A stretch of 64,000 nucleotides of DNA from an uncultured Geobacter sp. (GTDB lineage: Bacteria > Desulfobacterota > Desulfuromonadia > Geobacterales > CAIOGM01): assembly GCA_903857795.1 (NCBI GenBank), contig CAIOGM010000150.1, positions 1 to 64,000 on the forward strand, in the 5' to 3' direction. Below, in pieces: positions 7,787-17,303 of the stretch; the stretch's first letter is position 1, and the number at the start of each line of letters is the position of its first letter. Both the position numbers and the translations under genes were made by a program. The notes below the pieces were generated by a model. It saw only the letters and a program-made list of their open reading frames with translations, was not told where the DNA came from and did no database searches.

Positions 7787-9382
7787 TCAGAACTGTTTCC
7801 GGATAAAGGTGTCTTTCTGCCAGTGGATATCGTCCCGCTCCGGGTAGTCGATGTTATAATGGAGACCCCGCGACTCCTTGCGGGTCTGGGCGCAAAGGAC
7901 GATGAGTTCGGCCACGGTGACGATGTTTCTCAACTCGATGAGATCCGAGTCAATGATGAAGTCCCAGTAATAATCCTCGATCTCCTCCTGGATGAGCCTG
8001 ATCCGCCGCAGGGCCCGCTCCAGCCGCTTGTCGGAGCGGACGATCCCCACGTAGTTCCACATGAACCGTCGGATCTCGTCCCAATTCTGGGAGACCACCA
8101 CCATCTCGTCGCTGTTGGTGGCGGTTCCAGCATCCCATTCGGGAATCTCCGGGGAGATGAATTCCACGCTCTTCACCTGCTCCACCGCATGCTTGTAGGC
8201 GCGACCGGCATAGACCGCCGCCTCCAGGAGCGAGTTGCTGGCCAGCCGGTTGGCGCCATGAAGCCCGGTAAAGGAGGTCTCGCCGATGGCGTAGAGATGC
8301 CGGATATCGGACTCTCCGTTGCCGTCCACGGCCACACCGCCGCAGAGGTAGTGAGCCGCCGGCACCACCGGGAGCGGCTCCCGGGTCATGTCCAGGCCGA
8401 ACCCGAGGCAGGTCTGGTAGATATTGGGGAACCGGCTCCTGACGTACTCGGGATCCTGGTGAGTGATGTCCAGGTAGACGCAGTCGTCGCCGGAGGTCTT
8501 CATCTCGTTATCGATGGCCCGGGCCACGATATCCCGCGGGGCCAGATCCTTCAGCTTGTGATACTTCTCCATGAAGGCGGTGCCGTCCCGCCGCCGGAGG
8601 ATCGCCCCCTCCCCACGGACCGCCTCGGAGATGAGGAACGACTTGGCCAGCGGGTGGTAGAGGGTGGTGGGGTGGAACTGCATGAACTCCATGTTGGCGA
8701 TGGTGGCGCCGGCCCGATAGGCCATGGCAACCCCGTCGCCGGAGGCCACGTCCGGGTTGCAGGTATAGAGATAGACCTTCCCCGCCCCGCCGGTTGCCAG
8801 TAACGTCACCTTGGAGGAGAAACTCTTCACCTCCCCGGTGGCCACATCCAGGACGTGGGCGCCCAGGCAACGGTTCTGCTTGATCCTCTTCCGGAGCACC
8901 TTGGCCTCGGTGATCAGGTCGATGGCCGCATGCTGCTCATACACCTGGATGTTGGGGTTCTCGTGAACGGCAGCCACCAGAGCCCGCTGGATCTCCCGGC
9001 CGGTGACATCGTCGGCATGGAGGATGCGGCGCTGGCTGTGCCCCCCCTCCCGGGTGAGGTCGTAGGAGTCGCCGCTGACGGTGAACTTGACCCCCACATC
9101 GATGAGGCTCCGGATGGTCTCCGGCCCCTCCTCCACCACCATCCGGACCACATCCTCATGGCAGATACCGGCGCCGGCCACCATGGTGTCCTCGGCATGA
9201 GCGGAGAAGGTGTCTTCCTGCGAAAAGACCGAGGCGATCCCCCCCTGTGCGTAGTTGGTTGCCGTTTCGGAGATCTCGCGTTTGGTAACGATGGCCACGC
9301 TGCCATGCTGGGCTGCCTTGAGGGCAAACGAGAGTCCGGCGATGCCGCTGCCGATGACGAGAAAGTCACTCTTGATCTTCAT
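7787..9382 (-). CDS. nadB: L-aspartate oxidase
   Basis: 531 residues, full length. Oxidises L-aspartate to iminoaspartate, the first step of NAD synthesis, with FAD; in anaerobes fumarate serves as the electron acceptor. The N-terminal dinucleotide motif is GSGIAGLSFALKAA, the family signature TNYAQGGIASVF follows, and active-site Arg/His regions appear in HTPE-equivalent and REGGHSQRRILHADD. The C-terminal helical domain of the fumarate reductase/aspartate oxidase family is present. It heads an operon with chorismate mutase; nadA and nadC are not in the window. Confidence 0.96.
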   Translation of the reverse strand: MKIKSDFLVIGSGIAGLSFALKAAQHGSVAIVTKREISETATNYAQGGIASVFSQEDTFSAHAEDTMVAGAGICHEDVVRMVVEEGPETIRSLIDVGVKFTVSGDSYDLTREGGHSQRRILHADDVTGREIQRALVAAVHENPNIQVYEQHAAIDLITEAKVLRKRIKQNRCLGAHVLDVATGEVKSFSSKVTLLATGGAGKVYLYTCNPDVASGDGVAMAYRAGATIANMEFMQFHPTTLYHPLAKSFLISEAVRGEGAILRRRDGTAFMEKYHKLKDLAPRDIVARAIDNEMKTSGDDCVYLDITHQDPEYVRSRFPNIYQTCLGFGLDMTREPLPVVPAAHYLCGGVAVDGNGESDIRHLYAIGETSFTGLHGANRLASNSLLEAAVYAGRAYKHAVEQVKSVEFISPEIPEWDAGTATNSDEMVVVSQNWDEIRRFMWNYVGIVRSDKRLERALRRIRLIQEEIEDYYWDFIIDSDLIELRNIVTVAELIVLCAQTRKESRGLHYNIDYPERDDIHWQKDTFIRKQF

Positions 9383-9599
9383 GGCTACTCCGTGGGTTTT
9401 TCGGTGATGCCTTAAGGCCGGGACGACCCGTCCCGCCTCGAAGCCGTATGCCGTTTACACGAAAAGGAGGTGAATTATTCTCCAGTATTCCGGTATTTGT
9501 CAAGGTATTTGCGCTCCCCGGCGCTTCATCCTTGTCATGAGAGTGAAGTTGGTCTATATTTTGTATCCCTTTCGTCAGGAGCAGGTTACCGGAGGGGCG

Positions 9600-10217
9600 A
9601 TGGGGCGGATTATGGGGTGGAAATCGATGATGGTGACCGGCGCGATGGCGCTGCTGGCGGCGGCGTTGCCGGCGGTGGCGGGCGACATCTACCGGTTCGA
9701 AGATGAGGAGGGGGTGGTCCATTTCACCGACACCCCCAACGACCACCGCTTCAAGATCTTCATGCGAGATCTCAAGAGAGACAAGAGTCTCCGTACCGGG
9801 TTCAACCTGGCCAGGTACAGTCGCAACAGCGGAGAGTTCGAGCCGATCATCACCAAGTGCTCCATCGACTACGGGGTGGACCGCTCCCTGGTAAAGGCGG
9901 TTATCCATGCGGAATCGTCCTACAACCCCCAGGCGCTCTCCCCCAAGGGAGCCAAGGGGCTGATGCAGCTCATGCCGGGGACTGCGCAGGACCTCAAGGT
10001 CGTCGACTCCTTCGATCCCCAGGATAACATCCGTGGCGGGGTCAGGTATCTCCGGTTTCTCCTGGACACCTTCAAGGGGGATGTCCCCCTGGCTCTGGCC
10101 GCCTACAATGCGGGGCTCTCCAAGGTGGCCAAGTACGGCGGAATCCCCCCCTACGAGGAGACCCGCAACTACGTCTCCCGGGTCCTGGCCCTGCAGAAGA
10201 ACTATCAGACCAACTGA
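9600..10217 (+). CDS. Exported lytic transglycosylase (SLT domain, DUF4124 N-terminus)
   Basis: 205 residues from ATG 9600, which follows GGAGGGG; an upstream ATG at 9537 has no ribosome site. A signal peptide (MALLAAALPAVAG) is followed by a DUF4124-like strand region (DIYRFEDEEGVVHFTDTPND) and an SLT goose-lysozyme-type domain with the catalytic Glu in VIHAESSYNPQALS, then GAKGLMQLMPGTA and ALAAYNAG. It cleaves the glycan strand of peptidoglycan to 1,6-anhydromuramyl products in the periplasm. It lies 30 bases before pgsA on the same strand. Confidence 0.92.
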   Translation: MGRIMGWKSMMVTGAMALLAAALPAVAGDIYRFEDEEGVVHFTDTPNDHRFKIFMRDLKRDKSLRTGFNLARYSRNSGEFEPIITKCSIDYGVDRSLVKAVIHAESSYNPQALSPKGAKGLMQLMPGTAQDLKVVDSFDPQDNIRGGVRYLRFLLDTFKGDVPLALAAYNAGLSKVAKYGGIPPYEETRNYVSRVLALQKNYQTN

Positions 10218-10247
10218 CCGGGAACGGCAGGATTTAAGGCATACACG

Positions 10248-10865
10248 ATGACCGATGACCGTAAGCAACCCATCTGGAACATCCCCAACATCCTGACCAT
10301 GATGAGGATCGCCGCGATTCCGCTGCTGGTGGTACTGCTCCTCCCCTGCTGGAGCAAGGATCCCCATGTCCAGTCAGAGGCGGGGGGGTTCTGGGCTGCG
10401 GCGCTCTTCTCCGTGGCCTCCATCACCGACTGGCTGGACGGCTACCTGGCCCGCAAGATGGGGATTCAGACCGTCCTGGGCGCCTTCCTGGACCCCATCG
10501 CCGACAAGCTCATCGTCATGGCCTGCCTGATCATGCTCCTCCCCTACGGCAACATTCCCGCCTGGATGGTGCTCGTCATCCTGAGCCGGGAGATCATCAT
10601 CACGGGACTGCGCAGCATCGCCTCCAACGAGGGGATCGTCATCCCGGCCAGCAATTTGGGGAAATTCAAGACCATCTTCCAGATCATCGCCATCATCGGC
10701 CTGCTCCTCCACTACGACTACCACTGGTTCTTCTCCATCGACCACCCCCTCCTCACTGTGAATATGTACCGCATCGGCATGTTCTACCTCTGGATCGCCA
10801 CCATCATCACCATCTGGTCCGCAGTGGATTATCTCCGCAGCTTCGTGAAGCTCTTCGTTAAATAG
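10248..10865 (+). CDS. pgsA: CDP-diacylglycerol-glycerol-3-phosphate 3-phosphatidyltransferase
   Basis: 205 residues. Makes phosphatidylglycerophosphate, the precursor of phosphatidylglycerol and cardiolipin, at the inner membrane. The CDP-alcohol phosphotransferase signature DG-x2-AR-x8-G-x3-D-x3-D is intact in DWLDGYLARKMGIQTVLGAF then LDPIADKL. Several hydrophobic segments follow. It trails the transglycosylase gene closely, and ends head to head with the minus-strand transporter gene seven bases away. Confidence 0.94.
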   Translation: MTDDRKQPIWNIPNILTMMRIAAIPLLVVLLLPCWSKDPHVQSEAGGFWAAALFSVASITDWLDGYLARKMGIQTVLGAFLDPIADKLIVMACLIMLLPYGNIPAWMVLVILSREIIITGLRSIASNEGIVIPASNLGKFKTIFQIIAIIGLLLHYDYHWFFSIDHPLLTVNMYRIGMFYLWIATIITIWSAVDYLRSFVKLFVK

Positions 10866-10871
10866 CACTGC

Positions 10872-12281
10872 TTAGGGCGACGTGATTTCGATCCCCACCG
10901 TCGCGATCTGATCCTCCAGGGTATCAAGGCTGCTGTCCTTGGTCTCCGTGGAGAGCCAGAGGGCGATGAAGGTCAGGACCGAAAGCGACGACAGGTAGAT
11001 GCCCACGGAACCGACTCCGTGATTTTTTGCCAGCCAGACCGCAGCAAAGGGGGTCAGGGCGGCGCCGAGAATCGAGGAGACGTTATAGGCGATGCCGGAA
11101 CCGGTGTAACGCACATTGGTCGGGAAGAGCTCGGGGAGGATGGCGCTCATGGGACCAAAGGTCAACCCCATGAGCGCCATGCCGACACAAAGGAAGAGGA
11201 GCATGAGACCCAGGTTCGCAGCCGCTCCCGTCCCCATGGTCCGGGGGTTAAGGAAGATGTCGAAGGAGAGACCGAAGAGCATGATGGCCCCGGTGACTAC
11301 CAGCAGGACGCTGCGGCGGCCGTACCGGTCGGCAAGCCGGCCGGACACCGGGATCATCCCGGCAAAGAAGAGCACCGAAACCAGCTGGAGCAGCAGGAAA
11401 TTACGGTAGCCGATCCCCAGAAAACCGAGTTCCGTCCTGCCGATGGCGTAAGAGAGAATCCAGGTGGTCATCAGGTAGAAGAGGACGTAGGTGGCCAGCA
11501 TGATAAAGGTCCCCAGAACGAGCTCCTTGGGGTTTTTCCTGAACAGCACCGTCAGCGGCGTCTTGAGCTTCTCACCACGGGCCATGGCGCGGGCAAACAC
11601 CGGGGTCTCGTCAAGCTTGAGCCGCACATAGAGCCCCACCGCCACCATGAGAATGGAAGCGAGAAACGGTATCCGCCACCCCCAGGCCAGGAAGTCGCTC
11701 TGCAGCTGAGCCTGGCCGGAGTTGTAGTGAAACAGGATCGTCAGCAGCAGGAAGAAGCCGTTGGCCAGCATGAATCCAAAGGGGGCGCCCAACTGGGGCC
11801 ACATGGCGGCCCAGGCGCGTTTCCCCTCCTGGGCGGTTTCGGTGACCAGCAGGGCCGCACCAGACCACTCCCCGCCAAGCCCCAGCCCCTGGCAGAAGCG
11901 GAGGATAGTCAACAGGACCGGTGCCAGGAGACCGATCTGCATGACCGTGGGGAGGAGTCCGATCAAAAACGTGGCAATCCCCATGGTGAGGAGCGAGCCG
12001 ACCAGGGTTACCTTCCGCCCGGTCCGGTCACCGAAGTGCCCGAAGAGTACAGAGCCGACCGGACGCGCCACGAAGGCGACACCAAAGGTCGCCATGGACG
12101 CCAGCAGGGCCGCGCCGGAGTCGCTCTTCGGGAAGAAGAGGAGCGGGAAGACCGAAACCGCTGCCGTGGCGTAGATATAGAAGTCATAGAACTCGATGGT
12201 GGTACCGATCATGCTGGCCAGGACGATCTGGCCGTGCGGCACGCCGATCTCATCTCCTGACCCGGTCGCAGGTTGTGACAT
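10872..12281 (-). CDS. MFS transporter, metabolite:proton symporter family
   Basis: 469 residues with twelve predicted membrane helices. GTTIEFYDFYIYATAA at helix 1, the loop 2-3 motif GHFGDRTGRK and LGGEWSGAALLVTE are typical of the MHS subgroup (ShiA, ProP, citrate or dicarboxylate carriers). The chosen ATG at 12281 has AGGAG seven bases upstream; an in-frame ATG at 12302 overlaps the kinase stop but has poor spacing. Immediate proximity to the upstream PAS kinase suggests co-transcription, perhaps coupling sensing with uptake. The substrate cannot be told from sequence alone. Confidence 0.88.
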   Translation of the reverse strand: MSQPATGSGDEIGVPHGQIVLASMIGTTIEFYDFYIYATAAVSVFPLLFFPKSDSGAALLASMATFGVAFVARPVGSVLFGHFGDRTGRKVTLVGSLLTMGIATFLIGLLPTVMQIGLLAPVLLTILRFCQGLGLGGEWSGAALLVTETAQEGKRAWAAMWPQLGAPFGFMLANGFFLLLTILFHYNSGQAQLQSDFLAWGWRIPFLASILMVAVGLYVRLKLDETPVFARAMARGEKLKTPLTVLFRKNPKELVLGTFIMLATYVLFYLMTTWILSYAIGRTELGFLGIGYRNFLLLQLVSVLFFAGMIPVSGRLADRYGRRSVLLVVTGAIMLFGLSFDIFLNPRTMGTGAAANLGLMLLFLCVGMALMGLTFGPMSAILPELFPTNVRYTGSGIAYNVSSILGAALTPFAAVWLAKNHGVGSVGIYLSSLSVLTFIALWLSTETKDSSLDTLEDQIATVGIEITSP

Positions 12282-12298
12282 AACTTTTCTCCTTTGAT

Positions 12299-13741
12299 TC
12301 ATATCTCCACGGCCTTGGGGAGGGTCACGGTGAAGGTTGTCCCGACGCCAACAGTGCTGGAGACCCGGAGCGTCCCCTGATGCCGCTCGATGATCTCGGA
12401 GGAGATGCTGAGCCCCAACCCGGTCCCCTTCTCCGGATCCTTGGTGGTAAAAAACGGCTCGAAGATCCGGGCCATCAGCTCCTCCGACATCCCGTTTCCC
12501 GTGTCGCGGATAGAGGCAGAAACCGTCCCCGCATCCTCCCAGCAGCGGAGAAAGATCTCTCCCTGCGCGGTGATGGCCTGAGCCGCGTTGACCAGCAGGT
12601 TCAGGAACACCTGATTCAATTGACCGGGATGGCAGAGCACTGCCGGTATCTTCTCATACTCCTTCCGAATTGTGGCCACATATTTCAGCTCATTGCGACA
12701 GATGTTGAGGGCACGCTCCAGACAGGAATCAAGCGTCACCGACTCCCGCGCCGTGCTCTCCCCTGTGTCTATCCGGGAAAATCTCTTCAGATTCCGGACG
12801 ATCTCCGTTACCCGTTGCACCCCCTCCAGTGACTCATTGATCAGGTCGACGCCGTCTTCAATGACGGTATCGATCTTCAAGGCCGCTCTTCCCTCCAAAA
12901 TCATCTCTCTCCGGTTCGGCAGAGAGTCATCATCAACAGACTCCTGTATGAGCCGGTCAAAACTGGCGATTTCCTGGAAATATTCGGCCAAGATCTGCAG
13001 GTTGCTGGAGACATACCCGATGGGATTATTGATCTCATGGGCGACACCGGCGGCCAGCTGCCCGACGGAGGCCATCTTTTCGATCTGGATGAGTGCGACC
13101 TGATCCCTCTTCCGGTTCTGCTTCACCTCATGGGCCACCCGGAGCTCCAACTCCAGGTTCAACAGCTCGAGCTCCCGCTGATGCATCATCAGCAGCTCCT
13201 CCGCAGAGCGGCGGACCGAAACCTCTCCTTCCAGGGCCTGCCTGGCACTCTCGGCAGCCATCCGGGCACTTTCCAGGAGCAACTCATGGCGTTTCCGCTC
13301 CGTGATGTCGCGGGTGATTCCTCGCTTCTCCAGGAAGACGCCCTCTTCGTCGAAAATGTAGTTCACATTGACCTCGGCCCAGACAATGGAGCCGTCCTTA
13401 CAGAGGTGTTCCAGCTCCGCCCGGAAGCTCTTCGGCGGATGTCCCGCCTTGATCTCGGCAAAGAATCTTCGATTCGCCTCGATGGCGATGGCAAGAGAAG
13501 CCGGGGTCAAGACATCGGTCAGGGTCAGCCCCATGATCTCTTCCCGTTTGTAACCCCACAGATACTCAACAGCCGGGCTCATGTAGGTAAAGTTTCCCTG
13601 CAGATCCATGGTCCAGAAGAGTTCCGAGGTGTGGCGTTGGAAGAGGCGTAACTGGGCAAGCTCTTCCCGGGCACAGCGGGATGCGGCTACTTCCGCCTGC
13701 AGATACTCCACCTGCTCACGCAACATTACTGCTTGCGACAT
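12299..13741 (-). CDS. PAS-domain sensor histidine kinase (copy A)
   Basis: 480 residues, no membrane helix. A coiled N-terminus is followed by a PAS domain with PAC motif ([20 protein letters not shown] to [12 protein letters not shown]), a long coiled coil, then HisKA with the phospho-His in [20 protein letters not shown] and an ATPase domain ([20 protein letters not shown], then KGTGLGLSI). It is a close tandem paralogue of the next kinase. No response regulator is adjacent; the MFS gene begins within a few bases of its stop. It probably senses a cytosolic ligand or redox state. Confidence 0.92.
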   Translation of the reverse strand: MSQAVMLREQVEYLQAEVAASRCAREELAQLRLFQRHTSELFWTMDLQGNFTYMSPAVEYLWGYKREEIMGLTLTDVLTPASLAIAIEANRRFFAEIKAGHPPKSFRAELEHLCKDGSIVWAEVNVNYIFDEEGVFLEKRGITRDITERKRHELLLESARMAAESARQALEGEVSVRRSAEELLMMHQRELELLNLELELRVAHEVKQNRKRDQVALIQIEKMASVGQLAAGVAHEINNPIGYVSSNLQILAEYFQEIASFDRLIQESVDDDSLPNRREMILEGRAALKIDTVIEDGVDLINESLEGVQRVTEIVRNLKRFSRIDTGESTARESVTLDSCLERALNICRNELKYVATIRKEYEKIPAVLCHPGQLNQVFLNLLVNAAQAITAQGEIFLRCWEDAGTVSASIRDTGNGMSEELMARIFEPFFTTKDPEKGTGLGLSISSEIIERHQGTLRVSSTVGVGTTFTVTLPKAVEI

Positions 13742-13754
13742 GCTATCCTCCGAC

Positions 13755-15338
13755 TCATCGTCTTATTCCGACGGCTTTGGGGAGGACCACGGTAAACGTC
13801 GTCCCGACCCCCACAGTACTTGAAACCAGAAGCTCGCCATGATGCCGTTGAATGATCTCATAGGAAACACTGAGCCCCAGCCCGGTCCCCTTGCCAACCG
13901 CCTTGGTCGTAAAAAACGGCTCGAAGATCCGCGCCCTTACCTCCTGCGGCATACCGCATCCCGTATCACTGATCGAGGCGTATACCGACAATTCATCATG
14001 CCAGCAGCTGATGGCAATCACCCCCGGTTGAGTGATCGCCTCTGCGGCGTTGAGCAGCAGGTTCATAAACAGCTGATTCAGCTGACCGTAATGGCAGAGC
14101 AGAGCCGGAACCGTCTCATATCCCTTCCGGATAAAGGCTACGGAGTTCAGTTCATTGGAACAGAGGTTGAGAGCGCTTTCCACGCAGGAGTCGAGCGTCA
14201 CCCACTCCTCTTCCCGGCAGTCAACCCGGGAATAGTGCTTCAGGTCTCGGACTATCTTTGTGATGCGCTCTGCTCCCCCTAATGACTCCTCGATCAGATC
14301 GATGCCGTCCGCTAGGATATGCTCGATTCCCATGGCCGCTCTTTCCCTGGCAATAAGCTCCCTGCAGTTCGAAAAAACATCATCCTCACCCACCATGTGC
14401 ACGAACCGGTCAAACCGACCGACCTTCTGGAGATAATCGCCGAGAATCCGCAGATTGCCGGAGACGAAACACATGGGATTATTGATCTCGTGGGCGACTC
14501 CGGCCGCCAGTTGCCCCACCAAAGCCATCTTTTCGCTCTGCATGAGTGCCTGGTCCTTCCTCCTGTTCAGCAGGACCTCACTTGCCACTCGGAGTTCCAG
14601 CTCCCGGTTCAACAGCTCGAGTTCACGCTGATGCATCATCAGCAACTCCTCCGCAGAGCGGCGCATCGCGACCTCTTCTTCCAGGGCCTGCTTGACACTC
14701 TCGGCAGCCATGCAGGCGTCTTCCAGCAGCAGTTCATGGCGTTTACGCTCCGTGATATCGCGGGTGATCCCGCGCTTTTCCATAAAAGCGCCGGCTTCGT
14801 CAAAAATATAGTTCACGTTGATTTCTGCCCAGACAATGGAGCCGTCTTTACAGAGATGTTCCAGCTCCGCCCGGAACCTCTTCGGCGGATGGCCCGCCAC
14901 GATTTCGGCAAAGGCTCTTCGGTTAGCATCGATTGCAATGGCGAGAGAGGCGGGGGTCAGGACATCGGCCATGGAAAGCCCCATGATCTCTTCTACCGTG
15001 TAACCCCACAGATACTCCACTGCCGGGCTCATGTAGGTAAAGTTCCCCCGCAAATCCATGATCCAGAAGAGTTCGGAGGTTTGGCGCTCGAACAGCCCTA
15101 ATTGAGACAGCCGCCGCTGCAACTCACTCTGACTGCTCCTGCTTGTGGCTACTTCCGCCTGCAGAGATCTCAGCTGTTCGCTCAAGGCGTTTTCGGCGAC
15201 TCTCCGCTCTGAACTCCTCCGTCCCACCCTCTTTTCATGAAAACAGCCGGCCGACAGCCATAATGCTTCGGCCGGAACATTGATCCGCTGCTCCACTGGA
15301 ACTATTACCTCTGTTTTCTCTGCGGCCTTGTGTGACAT
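13755..15338 (-). CDS. PAS-domain sensor histidine kinase (copy B)
   Basis: 527 residues from the ATG at 15338 (GAGGAC upstream; an ATG at 15356 lacks a site). It shares domain order and most sequence with copy A: PAS/PAC ([20 protein letters not shown]), coiled coil, HisKA with [20 protein letters not shown], and ATPase ([20 protein letters not shown]). It has an extra N-terminal stretch of about 55 residues. Thirteen bases separate the two genes, so they probably arose by tandem duplication and are co-transcribed with the transporter. Confidence 0.92.
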   Translation of the reverse strand: MSHKAAEKTEVIVPVEQRINVPAEALWLSAGCFHEKRVGRRSSERRVAENALSEQLRSLQAEVATSRSSQSELQRRLSQLGLFERQTSELFWIMDLRGNFTYMSPAVEYLWGYTVEEIMGLSMADVLTPASLAIAIDANRRAFAEIVAGHPPKRFRAELEHLCKDGSIVWAEINVNYIFDEAGAFMEKRGITRDITERKRHELLLEDACMAAESVKQALEEEVAMRRSAEELLMMHQRELELLNRELELRVASEVLLNRRKDQALMQSEKMALVGQLAAGVAHEINNPMCFVSGNLRILGDYLQKVGRFDRFVHMVGEDDVFSNCRELIARERAAMGIEHILADGIDLIEESLGGAERITKIVRDLKHYSRVDCREEEWVTLDSCVESALNLCSNELNSVAFIRKGYETVPALLCHYGQLNQLFMNLLLNAAEAITQPGVIAISCWHDELSVYASISDTGCGMPQEVRARIFEPFFTTKAVGKGTGLGLSVSYEIIQRHHGELLVSSTVGVGTTFTVVLPKAVGIRR

Positions 15339-15419
15339 GACGTCCTCTTGATACATGAGTTGTCCCGTATACAGCCCGATATATGTGATCAGCTTAATCT
15401 GCTTCAGCCTTGACTCCGC

Positions 15420-15743
15420 TCAGAGTCTACGTGCCAGAGAATCTGATACTCCAAGATGACCGGTAATTTTCCCGCAGCGGCTGCAGCGATATTTATCCTT
15501 CACCACGGAGAGATACCAGAGACCAGGGACAAGACCGGCACACAGGAGGAGCACTGTGAGTAAACACGGCTTATTCCCCTGCAGGTACGGCTCCATTCTT
15601 CCTATATGTCCACAGTTGAAACAGCGGCGAACCTTCCGTTCACTCACCCTGATCCCCACTGCCGAGGCGAGTGCATAGAAAAAGAGCGGGATGCAGAGAA
15701 AAAAATACATCAGTGCCATCTTGTATACGAAAAGAGCCCCCAT
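15420..15743 (-). CDS. Small membrane protein with split zinc-ribbon
   Basis: 107 residues; ATG 15743 follows GGAGGT by nine bases. Two hydrophobic segments (KMALMYFFLCIPLFFYALAS and PCLLTVLLLCAGLVPGLWYL) flank or separate two CxxCG knuckles, RRCFNCGHIG and YRCSRCGKIT. Four cysteines in this pattern would bind one zinc next to the membrane face. No family recognised. It follows the NHLP-clan small protein by 19 bases on the same strand, so they are probably one unit. Confidence 0.65.
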   Translation of the reverse strand: MGALFVYKMALMYFFLCIPLFFYALASAVGIRVSERKVRRCFNCGHIGRMEPYLQGNKPCLLTVLLLCAGLVPGLWYLSVVKDKYRCSRCGKITGHLGVSDSLARRL

Positions 15744-15761
15744 CTGAAACAAACCTCCGGC

Positions 15762-15992
15762 TTATCGGATCAGGTCAGAACCGGCCGCCGCCCGGCACAA
15801 TCCCGGATCAATCCGACCGGCCAGCTCGGCGAACCCCTCCGGTTGCAGTGCGGAGAGTAGCCGCAGCTCCACCGGGTTGAGCTGAAACCCCGCCTCTCGA
15901 CTGGCCGACTCCAACGACGTTCCGACCAGAGTACGAAACCGCTGATCCGTGAGCATCCTACCCAGCATCCGCTCCACCGCTTCCTGTGACAT
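15762..15992 (-). CDS. NHLP-clan / Franean1_4349-like small protein (RiPP-precursor type)
   Basis: 76 residues from the ATG at 15992. The sequence MSQEAVERMLGRMLTDQRFR, then LNPVELRLLSAL and FAELAGRIDPGLCRA, has the layout of the Os1348/Franean1_4349 group of small proteins related to nitrile-hydratase-like leader peptides, some of which are RiPP precursors. After the leader-like helical part only about 15 residues remain, with a single Cys. No maturation enzyme is adjacent, so it may be a stand-alone member rather than a real precursor. Confidence 0.5.
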   Translation of the reverse strand: MSQEAVERMLGRMLTDQRFRTLVGTSLESASREAGFQLNPVELRLLSALQPEGFAELAGRIDPGLCRAAAGSDLIR

Positions 15993-16295
15993 ACCGCCCC
16001 CTTTCGCCCCGTAGATGTCCATTTGCGGACATTATGGCTTCATTTTAGTAATATCGGAGGGTATGCAGCACGATCCATGCCAAGAAGCAGTTCCGTTATT
16101 TTACGGTCTGTTACAAAATAATAGGAGTAAATAGTTGTCCCTTACGAGACAAGCTGTCCCATGAAGGACAAACAGCCTCCAGATGCTCACCAAGCAGGAT
16201 TCAGGGGGAGAGCATACGTGGCGTAGATGAAGGAAAAAGAAGAGGGTAAGAACAGAAATTTCCGGTAATGAGAGCCCATCTTCCGGCTCCTTTCG

Positions 16296-17231
16296 GTGGC
16301 AATTCCCTCCCTACTAGAGTATCCTCCCCGGATGCCTTCCCGCTCCGTTATACCAAACAATAATCCGCTGTCCACTGACCTAACGCTACTCCTGGATAGC
16401 CTCTACGAGCAGCGTTCCCGACACCATCTGGAAAACGACCCTCTCTCCCGCTGCCATCGCTTCAGCTCCCCCGGGGACAAGGAGGTGGCGGCGCTCATCG
16501 CATCCGCCTTTGCCTATGGCAACGTGAAGATCATCCTGAAAAGCCTGGACGGAATCTTTGCCGAGATGGGCCCCTCCCCCCGGAGTTTCGTGGAGCGGTT
16601 CGACCCCCGCCAAGGGATGCGCCGCTTCGCCGGCTTCAAGCACCGCTTCAACGACGGTCGAGACCTCTGCGCCCTCCTCCTGGCGATCAAGAGCATGCTC
16701 GCCACAGCAGGGAGCCTGGAGGCGTTCTTCCTCCAAGGTGACAACCCGGCCGACCTTGATGTCACCGGCGCCCTGACCGCCTTCAGCGCCTCCGCGCTCG
16801 GCCTCGACTACGGCCCGCTCTTCGGGAAACAAGGGATTCCCTCTGGCTCCTACTTCCCGTTTCTCTTCCCCTCTCCCGCCTCGGGGAGCGCCTGCAAACG
16901 GCTCTGCATGATGCTCCGGTGGCTCGTCCGGCCGGACGACGGCATCGACCTGGGGCTCTGGGGCGGTGTCTCCCCTTCCCGGCTGGTGATCCCGGTAGAC
17001 CTCCATATCCGAAGGATCGCCCGTTTTCTGGGGCTCACCACCAGGAACCAGGCGGACTGGAAGATGGCCCGGGAGATCACCGCCCGGCTGCGGGAGTTGG
17101 ACCCCGGCGATCCGGTAAAATATGATTTTTCCCTCTGCCATTTGGGGATCTCCGAGGGGTGCGACGGCAAGAGCCGCCAGCCGTGCCTCACCTGTCCGGT
17201 GACCTCACACTGCAGCGGCTCTAAACGGTAA
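16296..17231 (+). CDS. TIGR02757 family protein
   Basis: 311 residues from GTG 16296; ATG 16332 is a possible shorter start and neither has a strong ribosome site. The pattern NDPLSRCHRFSSPGDKEVAA, IASAFAYGNV and PVDLHIRRIARFLGL fits the TIGR02757 (DUF2400) family, which is helical and distantly like HhH DNA glycosylases. The C-terminus has a four-Cys cluster (GCDGKSRQPCLTCPVTSHC) comparable to the [4Fe-4S] loop of endonuclease III. The exact role of the family is unknown. Confidence 0.85.
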   Translation: MAIPSLLEYPPRMPSRSVIPNNNPLSTDLTLLLDSLYEQRSRHHLENDPLSRCHRFSSPGDKEVAALIASAFAYGNVKIILKSLDGIFAEMGPSPRSFVERFDPRQGMRRFAGFKHRFNDGRDLCALLLAIKSMLATAGSLEAFFLQGDNPADLDVTGALTAFSASALGLDYGPLFGKQGIPSGSYFPFLFPSPASGSACKRLCMMLRWLVRPDDGIDLGLWGGVSPSRLVIPVDLHIRRIARFLGLTTRNQADWKMAREITARLRELDPGDPVKYDFSLCHLGISEGCDGKSRQPCLTCPVTSHCSGSKR

Positions 17232-17303
17232 ACAGCTTCGACTCCCCTGCGACTCCGCTCAGGGCCGCGCTCATGATACAGACAATTCAACAGGAGAATG
17301 ACT

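Noticed and set aside
7715-8803. Long plus-strand frame of 362 codons
   Set aside because: It is antisense to nadB, whose family motifs are clear; the frame is an effect of GC-rich codon bias.
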